The position numbers were made by a program, and so were the translations under genes. Below, one piece after another: positions 1 through 8,436 of a DNA stretch of 64,000 bases. Every line of letters begins with the position of its first letter. Position 1 is the first letter of the stretch. The DNA comes from Streptomyces sp. Go-475 (GTDB lineage: Bacteria > Actinomycetota > Actinomycetes > Streptomycetales > Streptomycetaceae). The notes beneath the pieces were generated by a model. It was not told the DNA's origin. It saw only the letters and a program-made list of their open reading frames with translations, and did not search any database. The stretch lies in assembly GCF_003330845.1 (NCBI RefSeq), contig NZ_CP026121.1:1302001-1366000 (forward strand), in the 5' to 3' direction.

Positions 1-526
1 CGCTCTGGCCGTCGACCGAGGTGCGCCGGATGTCCTGGTCACCGGCCGCCCAGCGGCCCATCACGTACCAGGGGGTGCCGGTGCCGTCCGTGTAGGTGCC
101 CTTGATCTCGGCCTGGAGCCAGGTGCCGGGCGGGGTGTGCGCGTTCCAGGAGACGATCGCCTCGGTCGCGGGGACGGCGAGCCGGTGCACGGGGGACGTC
201 CAGGTGCCGTACTCCCAGGGCGCGGTGGTGCCGGTGTGCGGGTCCGTGTAGTCGGTGGTGCCCGCGGGCGTCGCGATCACCAGGCTCGGGCGGGCGCCCG
301 CGACGGCCCGGGTGCCCTTGGCCGTGCCGCCGCACCAGTCGCCGTACGAGGTCCAGGCCCGGTTGTCGACGGTACGGGCCGGGACCGCCCGGGCGGGGTC
401 TGCGGTGGTGTCGGTCGTCATGGGCGCCTCGATGTCGGCGGCCGCCGGACCCGCGCTCGCCGTGACGGCGGCGGCGACCGCGGCGGCCAGGACGGTTCTG
501 CGGGACGGCTGTTCGGCTCTGCACAT
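1..526 (-). CDS. Secreted protein with Tat-like signal, 5' part only (possible C39-peptidase-like family)
   Basis: The gene is read leftward and runs off the left edge, so only about 175 N-terminal residues are present. The N-terminus has a twin arginine followed by a hydrophobic Ala/Val stretch (SRRTVLAAAVAAAV) ending in an Ala-rich cleavage region near residue 30, which suggests Tat export. The mature part (WTSYGDWCGGT, APAGTTDYTDPHTGT, WEYGTW) resembles the N-terminal beta-rich domain of Streptomyces proteins I remember as annotated C39-family peptidases; the catalytic part lies outside the window. The family assignment is from memory and uncertain. The start is the ATG at 524-526. Confidence 0.72.
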   Translation of the reverse strand, partial: MCRAEQPSRRTVLAAAVAAAVTASAGPAAADIEAPMTTDTTADPARAVPARTVDNRAWTSYGDWCGGTAKGTRAVAGARPSLVIATPAGTTDYTDPHTGTTAPWEYGTWTSPVHRLAVPATEAIVSWNAHTPPGTWLQAEIKGTYTDGTGTPWYVMGRWAAGDQDIRRTSVDGQS

Positions 527-658
527 GGGGGACCCCCGGATGTCGGAGTCGGGCAGGGGCGGGGCAGGTCCGTGGCACGGTCGGTCGCACACGCGTGTGC
601 GCCACATATGAGCACAGCCAGCCGGGTCCTGCCAGCACCTCGACACGCGCCACGCCCA

Positions 659-668
659 CCAATATTGG
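659..668. repeat. 10-bp perfect palindrome between divergent genes
   Basis: ccaatattgg is perfectly palindromic and AT-rich for this genome. It lies between the divergently read secreted-protein gene (start 526) and the kinase-like gene (start 720). It could be an operator, but nothing else supports this. Confidence 0.3.
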
Positions 669-719
669 CGTCGACCAGTGGCACGGGCCGGGGAGGCCGT
701 CGTTAGAGTGCTGCGCGAG

Positions 720-1376
720 ATGAATCCGTCCCTCCGCCCCGCACCGGGGCCCGCCGTGCGCGACCTTGCCGCCCGGATCCGCCGCCTCTCCCCGTCCTGC
801 GGCCCGGTCCGGCTCGTCGGCGTCGACGGGCACGCCGGCTCGGGGAAGACCACGTTCACCGCACAGTTGGCCGCGGCGCTGGGCGGCGCTCCGGTGCTGC
901 GCCTGGACGACATCGCCAGCCACGACGAGCTGTTCGAGTGGACCGGACGCCTGCTGGACCAGGTCGTCGGACCGCTCTCCGACGGCCGGACCGCGCACTA
1001 CGCCCCCTACGACTGGCGAGCCCGCCGCTTCGGCGCCCCGCGCCCCCTGCCGCCCGCGCCGGTGGTGCTGGTGGAGGGCGTCGGCGCGGGACGCCGGGCG
1101 CTCCGCCCCCACCTGGCGCTCCTGCTGTGGATGGAGCTGCCCTGCGAGGAGGCCTGGGCGCGGGGGCGGTCGCGGGACGGGGAGGAGCAGCGGGAGTTCT
1201 GGAACGGATGGGTTCCGGCGGAACGCCGGCACTTCGCCGACGACCCCTCCCGGCCGTTCGCCGACCTCCTGGTGCGTCAGCGGGAGAAGGGGTACGAGGT
1301 GCTTCCGGGGCCTGCGGGATCCGTTGGACCGGACCAGCCCCTCACTGAGGGTGACGGACCCCCCGCAGTGTGCTGA
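720..1376 (+). CDS. Uridine kinase-like P-loop NTPase
   Basis: This 218-residue cytosolic protein resembles the uridine kinase/nucleoside phosphotransferase group of P-loop kinases. A Walker A motif (GHAGSGKTT) sits near residue 40, followed by a LRLDD segment and VVLVEGVGAG as the Walker B-type strand. A late AW-R-R-D stretch fits the lid arginines. The substrate cannot be told from sequence. The ATG at 720 is chosen because it begins a normal-looking N-terminus. A -10-like TTAGAGT lies only about 10 bases upstream and no good Shine-Dalgarno is visible, so the mRNA may be leaderless; an in-frame GTG at 708 is the alternative. Confidence 0.75.
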   Translation: MNPSLRPAPGPAVRDLAARIRRLSPSCGPVRLVGVDGHAGSGKTTFTAQLAAALGGAPVLRLDDIASHDELFEWTGRLLDQVVGPLSDGRTAHYAPYDWRARRFGAPRPLPPAPVVLVEGVGAGRRALRPHLALLLWMELPCEEAWARGRSRDGEEQREFWNGWVPAERRHFADDPSRPFADLLVRQREKGYEVLPGPAGSVGPDQPLTEGDGPPAVC

Positions 1377-1425
1377 ACTTGTGAAGGGCCTTGCGGAACA
1401 ACTTGCCCGAGTGCTTCAACTCGGC

Positions 1426-1455
1426 TTGACCAGGGGGCCGTACAGGTCTTACGTT
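1426..1455 (+). promoter_or_regulatory. Sigma-70-type promoter of the candidate sRNA
   Basis: TTGACC (1426-1431) is followed after 18 bases by TACGTT (1450-1455), a near-consensus HrdB-type promoter. Transcription would start at about 1461-1463. The following 75 bases contain no open frame with a ribosome-binding site and end in a strong hairpin. Confidence 0.6.
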
Positions 1456-1461
1456 CTCAAT

Positions 1462-1530
1462 GTGCGGCCCATTGGAGCCGCCCACTGACGCGAAGCCCCC
1501 GGTTGTTCCCCCGTGATCGGGGGCTTCGTT
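1462..1530 (+). ncRNA. Candidate small RNA of about 70 nt
   Basis: It starts just downstream of a good promoter. The predicted RNA opens with a small hairpin (gcggc at 1464-1468 pairing gccgc at 1477-1481) and ends with a 10-bp hairpin (1491-1500 with 1519-1528) followed by TT. Within the 3' element two C5 runs (1496-1500 and 1508-1512) compete for the same G5 run (1519-1523), so two folds are possible. No plausible coding frame fits. It may be a stand-alone sRNA, or a terminated leader of the AAA+ ATPase gene starting 210 bases downstream. I did not match it to a named family. Confidence 0.5.
1491..1528 (+). terminator. Rho-independent-like hairpin, 3' end of the candidate sRNA
   Basis: A perfect 10-bp inverted repeat (cgaagccccc / gggggcttcg) with an 18-base loop is followed by TT and a pyrimidine-rich tail. 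The T-run is weak, as is usual in Streptomyces. Confidence 0.6.
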
Positions 1531-1739
1531 CTGTCCTCCTCCGGTTTTCCGGGTTCCACGCGGCGTCGGACGCTCACCCTCGGTCACCGTGCGCCGGTGC
1601 GCCGCATCCGCTCCCACCTCGCCGAACGGCCCGTGCGGCACCCTACGGGCGCGCCGCCCCCGCAGGTACGATGCCCACAACAGGGCCCGGGGGACGGCTC
1701 GTTGGCATACCGACGGGGGCACGGTTCGTGGGGGATGTG

Positions 1740-3602
1740 ATGGACTTCGGCACGCAGGGCCCGCAGGCCCCCGCCGACCTCGCCTGGCTGCGAGGCGTGG
1801 ATGCCTACACCATGGGCGCCTATCCGCAGGCGGAGGAGGAGTTCCGCACCGCCGTGCGGCTGGACGCCGGGATGGCCGACGGCTGGCTCGGGCTGCACGC
1901 CCTGCGGGTCGACACGACGACCGCGCTGCTGAAGATGTTCCGCCACCGCGACCGCTTCGGGGAGCAGCGCACGCGCTACCGCCGCACCCTCAACTCCTGG
2001 TACTGGCTGGGCTGGTGGGTGCAGCCCGTGCTGGAGAGCCCGCGCGACCTGCTGCTCGCGCACGCCTCCCACTGGCTGGACGGCCGCCACGTCCCCGAGC
2101 TGGACCGGGCACTCGCCGGGCTGCCTCCCGTGGACACCGACCACCAGGTCCGCTTCCTGCACGCCTGCCGCGCCTACCTGGTCAAGGACTGGGAGCAGTT
2201 GGTCCGCCACACCGACCCGCTGCTCGACGACCCGATGCTCGGCATCGAGGCGGGTCTGTTCGGCGGCATGGCCCGGGTCCGGCTGGAGATGTACGGGCAG
2301 GCCGAACCGCTGCTGTCGGCGGCCCTGATGCGCTGCCGCAGCGAGCAGCCGCAGCGCAAGGAGCTGCGCTACTGGCTGGCCCGGGCGCATGAGGGCACGG
2401 GCCGCAGTGCCGCCGCGCTCCCCCTCTACCGGGCGGTGCACCGCGTCGACCCGGCGTTCATGGACACCTCGGCGCGGCTCGCCGCGATCGCCGAGGGCGA
2501 CGGCTACGAGGACTCCGCCGACCTCGCGGCGATCACGCTCACCGGTGTCGGCCAGGACGCCGTGGACGGGCCGGACGGGTTCGATCCGCTCTTCGGCACC
2601 GAGGGCCGCGACCTGAGACTGCCCGACCCGGAGCCGCCGCTCTCCCCTCCCCTGCCGCCGGTGGCCGACCCGCTGGTCCGCGAGAAGACCGGCCCGGCAC
2701 CGTCCCTGCCCGCCGGGCCCACCGACCCCGCGTTACTCGAGGAAGCGCTCGCCGAACTCGAACGCATGGTGGGCCTCGAGCCGGTGAAGCGCCAGGTCAA
2801 GGCGTTGTCCGCGCAGTTGAACATGGCCCGGCTGCGGGCCGGGCAGGGCCTTCCGGTGCAGCCGCCGAAACGCCACTTCGTCTTCTCCGGCCCCTCCGGA
2901 ACCGGCAAGACCACCGTCGCCCGCATCCTCGGCCGCGTCTTCTACGCGCTCGGCCTGCTCGGCGGCGACCATCTGGTGGAGGCCCAGCGGGCCGACCTGG
3001 TCGGCGAGTACCTCGGGCAGACGGCCGTGAAGGCCAACGAACTGATCGACTCGGCGCTCGGCGGCGTGCTCTTCGTCGACGAGGCGTACTCGCTGTCCAA
3101 CTCGGGCTACGGCAAGGGGGACGCGTACGGCGACGAGGCGCTCCAGGTGCTGCTGAAGCGGGCCGAGGACAACCGCGACCATCTCGTGGTGATCCTGGCC
3201 GGCTACCCGGAGGGCATGGACCGCCTGCTCGCCGCGAACCCCGGGCTGTCGTCCCGTTTCACGACCCGGGTCGACTTCCCGTCCTACCGTCCCCTCGAAC
3301 TCACCGAGATCGGCAAGGTCCTCGCGGCGGAGAACGGGGACCTGTGGGACGAGGAGGCCCTCGACGAGCTGCGGTCCATCGCGGCGCACGTGGTGGACCA
3401 GGGGTGGATCGACGAGCTGGGCAACGGGCGGTTCCTGCGGACGCTGTACGAGAAGAGCTGCGCGTACCGGGATCTGCGGTTGTCGGTGTATCCCGGGGTG
3501 CTGGGCAGGGAGGATCTGGCGACGCTGCGGCTGCCGGACCTGATGCAGGCGTACGGGGAGGTGCTGTCCGGGCGGGGCCCGCAGGATCCGCCCGGACTGT
3601 GA
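1740..3602 (+). CDS. TPR-AAA+ ATPase of the CbxX/CfxQ (EccA-like) family, with a TTA codon
   Basis: This 620-residue cytosolic protein has an N-terminal TPR-like helical region (about 1-250), an acidic/proline-rich linker (about 270-330) and a C-terminal AAA+ module. Walker A (GPSGTGKT) is at about 384-391, Walker B (GVLFVDEAY) at about 442-450, then a VVILAGYPEGMD segment and an RF sensor region. This layout is shared with CbxX/CfxQ Rubisco-activase-type ATPases and the EccA subunit of type VII secretion, but no secretion genes lie nearby. Codon 332 (2733-2735) is an in-frame TTA, so translation probably needs the bldA tRNA. ATG 1740 follows GGGG at 1731-1734 with normal spacing. Confidence 0.9.
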   Translation: MDFGTQGPQAPADLAWLRGVDAYTMGAYPQAEEEFRTAVRLDAGMADGWLGLHALRVDTTTALLKMFRHRDRFGEQRTRYRRTLNSWYWLGWWVQPVLESPRDLLLAHASHWLDGRHVPELDRALAGLPPVDTDHQVRFLHACRAYLVKDWEQLVRHTDPLLDDPMLGIEAGLFGGMARVRLEMYGQAEPLLSAALMRCRSEQPQRKELRYWLARAHEGTGRSAAALPLYRAVHRVDPAFMDTSARLAAIAEGDGYEDSADLAAITLTGVGQDAVDGPDGFDPLFGTEGRDLRLPDPEPPLSPPLPPVADPLVREKTGPAPSLPAGPTDPALLEEALAELERMVGLEPVKRQVKALSAQLNMARLRAGQGLPVQPPKRHFVFSGPSGTGKTTVARILGRVFYALGLLGGDHLVEAQRADLVGEYLGQTAVKANELIDSALGGVLFVDEAYSLSNSGYGKGDAYGDEALQVLLKRAEDNRDHLVVILAGYPEGMDRLLAANPGLSSRFTTRVDFPSYRPLELTEIGKVLAAENGDLWDEEALDELRSIAAHVVDQGWIDELGNGRFLRTLYEKSCAYRDLRLSVYPGVLGREDLATLRLPDLMQAYGEVLSGRGPQDPPGL

Positions 3603-3612
3603 GGGGCCGTGC

Positions 3613-4689
3613 CTACGTGGCCAGTACCTCCTCGCCCGACCGCGGCTCGGTCAGCCGGACCTCGCGCACCTGCCGGTGAGCCGGATCCCGCACCTCCCCC
3701 ACCAGCAGCTCCAGCACGTCCTCCAGCGCCACGAGTCCGAGCACCTTTCCGGACCCGTCGGCGACCTGCGCCAGGTGCGTCGCCGCCCGGCGCATCACCG
3801 TCAGGGCGTCGTCCAGCGGCAGCTCGGACCGCAGGGTCGTCATGGGCCGCCACAGCTGCTGCGGCACGGCCCGGTCCGAGTCCTCCAGGTCCAGGACGTC
3901 CTTGACGTGCAGGTAGCCCATGAAGGCGCCGTTGTCCGCGGCGACCGGGAAGCGGGAGTATCCCGTGCGGGCCGTGAGCTCGACGATCCGCCCGGGGGTG
4001 ACCGACGGGCTGACCGTCACCAGCGACTCGCGTTTCAGCAGGACGTCCGTCACCGGGCGAGAGCCCAGTTCCAGGGCGTCCTCCAGGCGCTCGGCCTCCT
4101 CCGGGTCGAGCAGGCCCGCCTGGCCCGCGTCCTCCACCAGCCGGTTCAGCTGCTCGCTGGTGAAGACGGCCTCGACCTCGTCCTTGGGCTCGACGTGGAA
4201 GAGCCGCAGGATGCCCTGCGAGACCGCGCCGAGGGCGGCGGTGACGGGCTTGCAGAAGCGGGCGAACCAGACCAGGCCGGGGCTCAGCCACAGCGCGGCC
4301 TTCTCGGGCGCCGCCATGGCCAGGTTCTTCGGGACCATCTCGCCGATGACGAGGTGGAAGAAGACGACCGTGGCCAGGGCGATGACGTACCCGAGCGGGT
4401 GGATCATCGCGTGCGGCAGGTGGATCCACTCGAACACCGGCTCCAGCAGGTGCGCCACCGTCGGCTCGGCGACCGCGCCGAGGGTGAGGGAGCAGACGGT
4501 GATGCCGAACTGGGCCGCCGCCATCATCTGCGGCAGCCGCTCCAGGCCGTAGAGGACCTGCCGGGCGCGGGCGGTGCCGAGGGGTTCGATCTGGCTGCGG
4601 CGTACGGAGACCAGCGCGAACTCGGCGCCGACGAAGAAGCCGTTGGCGAGCACGAGCAGCGCGGCGAAGAGGAGTTGGAGCACGCTCAT
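3613..4689 (-). CDS. CNNM/HlyC-CorC-family membrane protein with paired CBS domains
   Basis: This 358-residue protein starts with a DUF21/CNNM membrane domain: several hydrophobic helices in the first ~150 residues, including ANGFFVGAEFALVSVRR and VIGEMVPKNLA. Tandem CBS segments follow (TGYSRFPVAADNGAFMGYLHVKDVL and VLGLVALEDVLELLVGEVRD). The family is linked to divalent-cation (Mg/Co) export or homeostasis. It lacks the full C-terminal CorC_HlyC domain seen in its upstream partner. Its ATG overlaps the partner's stop by 4 bases (4686-4689), so the two are translationally coupled and may form a heteromer. Confidence 0.9.
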   Translation of the reverse strand: MSVLQLLFAALLVLANGFFVGAEFALVSVRRSQIEPLGTARARQVLYGLERLPQMMAAAQFGITVCSLTLGAVAEPTVAHLLEPVFEWIHLPHAMIHPLGYVIALATVVFFHLVIGEMVPKNLAMAAPEKAALWLSPGLVWFARFCKPVTAALGAVSQGILRLFHVEPKDEVEAVFTSEQLNRLVEDAGQAGLLDPEEAERLEDALELGSRPVTDVLLKRESLVTVSPSVTPGRIVELTARTGYSRFPVAADNGAFMGYLHVKDVLDLEDSDRAVPQQLWRPMTTLRSELPLDDALTVMRRAATHLAQVADGSGKVLGLVALEDVLELLVGEVRDPAHRQVREVRLTEPRSGEEVLAT

Positions 4690-6020
4690 CGGGCGGCCTC
4701 CGCCAGGGTGATCACGGGGGCCGTCCGCACGAGCCGGACCCGCTCCGCGCGGTAGTGGCCGACCTGGCGCACCGACAGCCGCCAGCCGGGCAGCTCCGCC
4801 TTGTCCCCGACGGCCGGGATGCGGCCCAGCAGGTCGGCGATCAGCCCGGCGACCGTCTCGTACGGTCCCTCGGGCACGTCGAGGCCTATGCGCTGCAGGA
4901 TGTCGACCCGGCAGCTGCCGTCGGCGTCCCAGGCGGGCCTGCCGTCCTCCGGCGGCGCGGCGGCCAGCTCGGGCAGGTCGTGCCCGTCGTGCTCGTCGCG
5001 GACCTCGCCGACGAGTTCCTCGACGATGTCCTCCAGCGTGACGACACCGGCCGTGCCGCCGTACTCGTCGACGACGACCGCGATGGGCTGCTCGCTGCGC
5101 AGCCGGGTCAGCAGGGGCTTGACGGGCAGGGTCTCGGGGACGAGCAGCGCCGGGCGGGCGATGCGGCCCACCGGCGTGCGCAGCCGGTCCTGGACGGGTA
5201 CGGCCAGGGCGTCCTTGAGGTGGACCATGCCGACGACCTCGTCGATCCGCTCCCGGTAGACGGGGAAGCGGGACAGGCCGGTGGCGCGGGTCAGGTTGAC
5301 GACGTCCTCGGCGGTGGCCGAGGACTGCAGGGCGCTGACCTTCACGCGCGGCGTCATCACGTGCTGCGCGGTCAGCTCGCCGAGGGACAGGGTGCGGACG
5401 AAGAGGTCGGCCGTGTCCTGTTCCAGGGCGCCGGCCCGGGCCGAGTGGCGGGCCAGCGAGACGAGCTCGCCGGGGGTGCGGGCGGAGGCCAGTTCCTCGG
5501 CCGGTTCGAAGCCCAGGGCCCGCACGAGCCGGTTCGCGACGGCGTTCAGGCCCGCGATGACCGGGCGGAACAGCCGGGCGAAGACATGCTGCGGGCCCGC
5601 GACGAAGCGCGCGACCTGCAGCGGCCTGGACACGGCCCAGTTCTTGGGCAGCAGCTCGCCGATCACCATCTGCACGGCGGACGCCACCAGCATGCCGACG
5701 ACGACCGTGACGCCGGAGACGGCTCCCTCGGGGACGCCGATCGAGGTGAACGGGCCGTGCAGCAGTTCGGCGAGCGCCGGTTCGGCGAGCATGCCGACCA
5801 CGAGGGAGGTGATGGTGATGCCGAGCTGGGTGCCGGAGAGCTGGAAGGACAGTTCCCTGAGTGATTCGACGACGCGGCCGGCGCGCCGGTCGCCTTCGGC
5901 GGCGGCCTTCTCGGCTTCCGCCCGCTCGACCGTCACGAGGCCGAACTCGGCCGCCACGAAGAATCCGTTGGCGAGAATCAGCAGGAACGCGGCTGCCAGG
6001 AGCAGCAGGGGGATGGTCAT
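4686..6020 (-). CDS. CNNM/HlyC-CorC-family membrane protein with CBS pair and CorC_HlyC domain
   Basis: This 444-residue first gene of the pair has an N-terminal CNNM/DUF21 membrane domain (ANGFFVAAEFGLVTVER, then VIGELLPKNWAVS). Two CBS motifs follow (ATGLSRFPVYRERIDEVVGMVHLKDAL; IAVVVDEYGGTAGVVTLEDIVEELVGEVRDE). The C-terminal CorC_HlyC/transporter-associated domain runs over about 350-430 (LPGWRLSVRQVG). It is likely an inner-membrane protein in magnesium/cobalt handling; substrate and direction are not shown by the sequence. The downstream paralogue overlaps by 4 bases. Confidence 0.92.
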   Translation of the reverse strand: MTIPLLLLAAAFLLILANGFFVAAEFGLVTVERAEAEKAAAEGDRRAGRVVESLRELSFQLSGTQLGITITSLVVGMLAEPALAELLHGPFTSIGVPEGAVSGVTVVVGMLVASAVQMVIGELLPKNWAVSRPLQVARFVAGPQHVFARLFRPVIAGLNAVANRLVRALGFEPAEELASARTPGELVSLARHSARAGALEQDTADLFVRTLSLGELTAQHVMTPRVKVSALQSSATAEDVVNLTRATGLSRFPVYRERIDEVVGMVHLKDALAVPVQDRLRTPVGRIARPALLVPETLPVKPLLTRLRSEQPIAVVVDEYGGTAGVVTLEDIVEELVGEVRDEHDGHDLPELAAAPPEDGRPAWDADGSCRVDILQRIGLDVPEGPYETVAGLIADLLGRIPAVGDKAELPGWRLSVRQVGHYRAERVRLVRTAPVITLAEAAR

Positions 6021-6258
6021 GATGCCGCCGCCTCCGCACGGTCGCGGACACGGTCCGCGCTATGTCGGCAGGGGGCGGCGCAGGTACTGCAGGACGATCC
6101 GTCCATCGCCGGAGAGGGTCACTCCTCGGTTAGCAGGAAGCCTCTGCGCACCGGGCGGGGCAGCAGCGGCGAAGGCGCGTCCTTCGCGCCTCCGCCAACA
6201 GATTAATCAAGACATGGCCCGGTGCGGCAGTGGCGACCGCCGTGCGAATGGCCACGCG

Positions 6259-6714
6259 TCAGCTCTGATGCCGCTCGGGGTCCGCGACGGAACGGGCCTC
6301 GGCGAGTGCCCGCAGGGCCCTGGCGTCGGCGATCGCGCGCTGCTTGGCGATGCCCGGCTGGATGCCGAGCGCGGGGAGGCTGGTGCCGTCGCTGAGGTTG
6401 AGGAACACCCAGGGGTCGCCGGGCCGGAGGGTCACCTGAAGGATTTCGGCCCACTCCAGCCGGCGCTTGTTGGTGAGATTCACGACAGTGACGCCGTCCT
6501 CGTCGGCGACGACCTTGGGCCGGGCCAGCAGGAGCAGCACGGCGTCCAGCAGCAGTGCCGTGACGACGAAGCTGAGGCGTTCGGCGGGGCTGAGCTGCTC
6601 CAGCAGCATGGCCACGGCCGTGATCACCACGAGGATCGCGACGGCGGCGGTGAGCAGCACCGCGCGGGTGCTGCCCGGCCGGAACGTGACGGGCAGGGTG
6701 GGCAGGTCGGACAT
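6259..6714 (-). CDS. Membrane-anchored bacterial PH-domain protein
   Basis: This 151-residue protein has two hydrophobic helices in the first ~65 residues (VLLTAAVAILVVITAVAMLL and VVTALLLDAVLLLLA), then a compact beta-rich segment (VVADEDGVTVVNLTNKRRLEWAEILQVTL, WVFLNLSDG) typical of small bacterial PH-like domains. Function is unknown. It lies 14 bases after hisG and is probably the last gene of the rib-his transcript. The same association of a PH-like membrane gene with a nucleotide-pathway operon recurs inside the pyr operon (49047-49616). Confidence 0.85.
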   Translation of the reverse strand: MSDLPTLPVTFRPGSTRAVLLTAAVAILVVITAVAMLLEQLSPAERLSFVVTALLLDAVLLLLARPKVVADEDGVTVVNLTNKRRLEWAEILQVTLRPGDPWVFLNLSDGTSLPALGIQPGIAKQRAIADARALRALAEARSVADPERHQS

Positions 6715-6728
6715 CGGGTGCGCCCCTC

Positions 6729-7577
6729 TTACAGACGGCAGGCGTGGATGGCCGTGGTCAGGATGGCCCGGGCGCCGATGTCGTACAGGTCGTCCATGAT
6801 CCGCTGGGCCTCCTTGGCGGGGACCATGGCGCGGACGGCGACCCAGCCCTCGTTGTGCAGCGGGGAGACGGTCGGCGATTCCAGGCCGGGGGTGAGGGCG
6901 ACGGCCTTCTCCAACTGCTCGACGCGGCAGTCGTAGTCCATCATCACGTACGTCCGGGCGACGAGGACGCCCTGGAGGCGGCGCAGGAACTGCTGGACCT
7001 TGGGGTCGTCGGGGTCGGCGCCGGTGCGGCGGATCACGACGGCCTCGGACTGCATGATCGGCTCGCCGACGACTTCCAGGCCCGCGTTGCGCAGGGAGGT
7101 GCCGGTCTCGACGACGTCGGCGATGACCTGGGCGACGCCGAGCTGGATGGCGGTCTCGACGGCGCCGTCGAGGTGGACGACGGAGGCGTCGATGCCGTGC
7201 TCGGCGAGGTGGGCCGCGACGATGCCCTCGTAGGAGGTGGCGACGGTCTTGCCGGTCAGGTCGGCCAGGCCGCTGATGGTGCCGGGCTTGCCGGCGTAGC
7301 GGAAGGTGGAGCGGGCGAAGCCGAGGGCGAGGATCTCCTCCGCGTCGGCTCCGGAGTCGATCAGCAGGTCCCGGCCGGTGAGGCCGATGTCGAGCTGGCC
7401 GGAGGCGACGTAGATCGCGATGTCGCGGGGGCGCAGGTAGAAGAACTCGACCTCGTTGGTCGGGTCGACGATCCGCAGTTCCTTGGACTCCCTGCGCTGC
7501 AGGTAGCCGGCCTCATGCAGCATCTCCGCCGCAGGGCCTGACAGGGAACCCTTGTTGGGGACGGCGATGCGCAGCAT
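6729..7577 (-). CDS. hisG: ATP phosphoribosyltransferase, long form
   Basis: HisG catalyses the first, feedback-inhibited step of histidine synthesis (ATP + PRPP). The 282-residue length and ACT-like C-terminal domain (WVAVRAMVPAKEAQRIMDDL) mark the long, hexameric, HisZ-independent form. Visible signatures are RIAVPNKGSLS at the N-terminus, LDIGLTGRDLL, and the PRPP loop ADVVETGTSLRNAGL. It follows hisE by 47 bases. In Streptomyces hisE and hisG sit apart from the main his operon, as here, behind the riboflavin genes. Confidence 0.97.
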   Translation of the reverse strand: MLRIAVPNKGSLSGPAAEMLHEAGYLQRRESKELRIVDPTNEVEFFYLRPRDIAIYVASGQLDIGLTGRDLLIDSGADAEEILALGFARSTFRYAGKPGTISGLADLTGKTVATSYEGIVAAHLAEHGIDASVVHLDGAVETAIQLGVAQVIADVVETGTSLRNAGLEVVGEPIMQSEAVVIRRTGADPDDPKVQQFLRRLQGVLVARTYVMMDYDCRVEQLEKAVALTPGLESPTVSPLHNEGWVAVRAMVPAKEAQRIMDDLYDIGARAILTTAIHACRL

Positions 7578-7624
7578 GAGGTCGGCTTCCTTTGCGTGGT
7601 GTCGTGCGGGAACGGGTGTGCGGC

Positions 7625-7897
7625 TTACAGGTGGGCGTAGACGTCGTCGAGGGAGATGCCGCGGGCGACCATCATCACCTGGACGTGGTACAGCAGCTGC
7701 GAGATCTCCTCGGCGGCCGCCTCCTTGCCCTCGTACTCGGCGGCCATCCACACTTCGGCGGCCTCCTCGACGACCTTCTTGCCGATGGCGTGGACGCCCT
7801 TCCCGACCAGTTCTGCGGTGCGGGAAGTGGCGGGGTCGCCGTGGGCGGCCTTGTGCTGGAGCTCGGTGAAGAGCTCCTCGAACGTCTTCTTGGACAT
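7625..7897 (-). CDS. hisE: Phosphoribosyl-ATP pyrophosphatase
   Basis: This 90-residue MazG-like all-alpha protein hydrolyses phosphoribosyl-ATP to phosphoribosyl-AMP, the second histidine step. It carries the family motifs [31 protein letters not shown], with the Glu/Asp residues that bind Mg. It is a stand-alone HisE rather than a HisIE fusion. It lies 34 bases after ribH and just before hisG, so it probably shares the riboswitch-controlled transcript. Confidence 0.96.
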   Translation of the reverse strand: MSKKTFEELFTELQHKAAHGDPATSRTAELVGKGVHAIGKKVVEEAAEVWMAAEYEGKEAAAEEISQLLYHVQVMMVARGISLDDVYAHL

Positions 7898-7931
7898 GGT
7901 GACGCTCAGCCTATGCCACAGGTGCGGTTCG

Positions 7932-8417
7932 TCAGCGCCAGGGTTCGGATACTGAGCGGAGGGTGGCCGCGGTCGCCACCGCGGCCGTCACCGCCTCGTG
8001 CCCCTTGTCCTCGCTGGAGCCCTCGATGCCGGCGCGGTCCAGGGCCTGCTCTTCGGTGTCGCAGGTCAGCACGCCGAAGCCGACGGGGACGCCGGTGTCG
8101 ACGGAGACCTGGGTGAGGCCCTGGGTGACGCCCTGGCACACGTACTCGAAGTGGGGGGTTCCGCCGCGGATGACGACGCCGAGGGCGACGATCGCGTCGT
8201 AGCCGCGGCCCGCGAGGACCTTGGCGACGACCGGGAGCTCCCAGCTGCCGGGGACCCTGAGCAGGGTCGGCTCGTCGATGCCCAGGTCGTGCAGGGCGCG
8301 CAGGGCGCCGTCCACCAGTCCGTCCATCACCTTCTCGTGCCACTGTGCCGCGATGACGGCGACCCGGAGGTCACCCACATTGCGTACGGACAGTTCCGGT
8401 GCACCCTTGCCGCTCAC
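7932..8417 (-). CDS. ribH: 6,7-dimethyl-8-ribityllumazine synthase
   Basis: RibH condenses 5-amino-6-ribitylaminouracil with dihydroxybutanone phosphate, the penultimate riboflavin step, and forms a 60-subunit or pentameric shell. Family motifs seen are [52 protein letters not shown] and [18 protein letters not shown]. The 161-residue length is normal. It follows ribAB by 19 bases. Confidence 0.98.
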   Translation of the reverse strand: MSGKGAPELSVRNVGDLRVAVIAAQWHEKVMDGLVDGALRALHDLGIDEPTLLRVPGSWELPVVAKVLAGRGYDAIVALGVVIRGGTPHFEYVCQGVTQGLTQVSVDTGVPVGFGVLTCDTEEQALDRAGIEGSSEDKGHEAVTAAVATAATLRSVSEPWR

Positions 8418-8436
8418 GTCTCTCCCTCTTGCTCTC

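Noticed and set aside
6169..6187. Hairpin gcgaagg/ccttcgc as a regulatory RNA between the PH-domain gene and the CNNM pair.
   Set aside because: It is a short 7-bp stem, most simply a weak terminator; no promoter or conserved core was seen.
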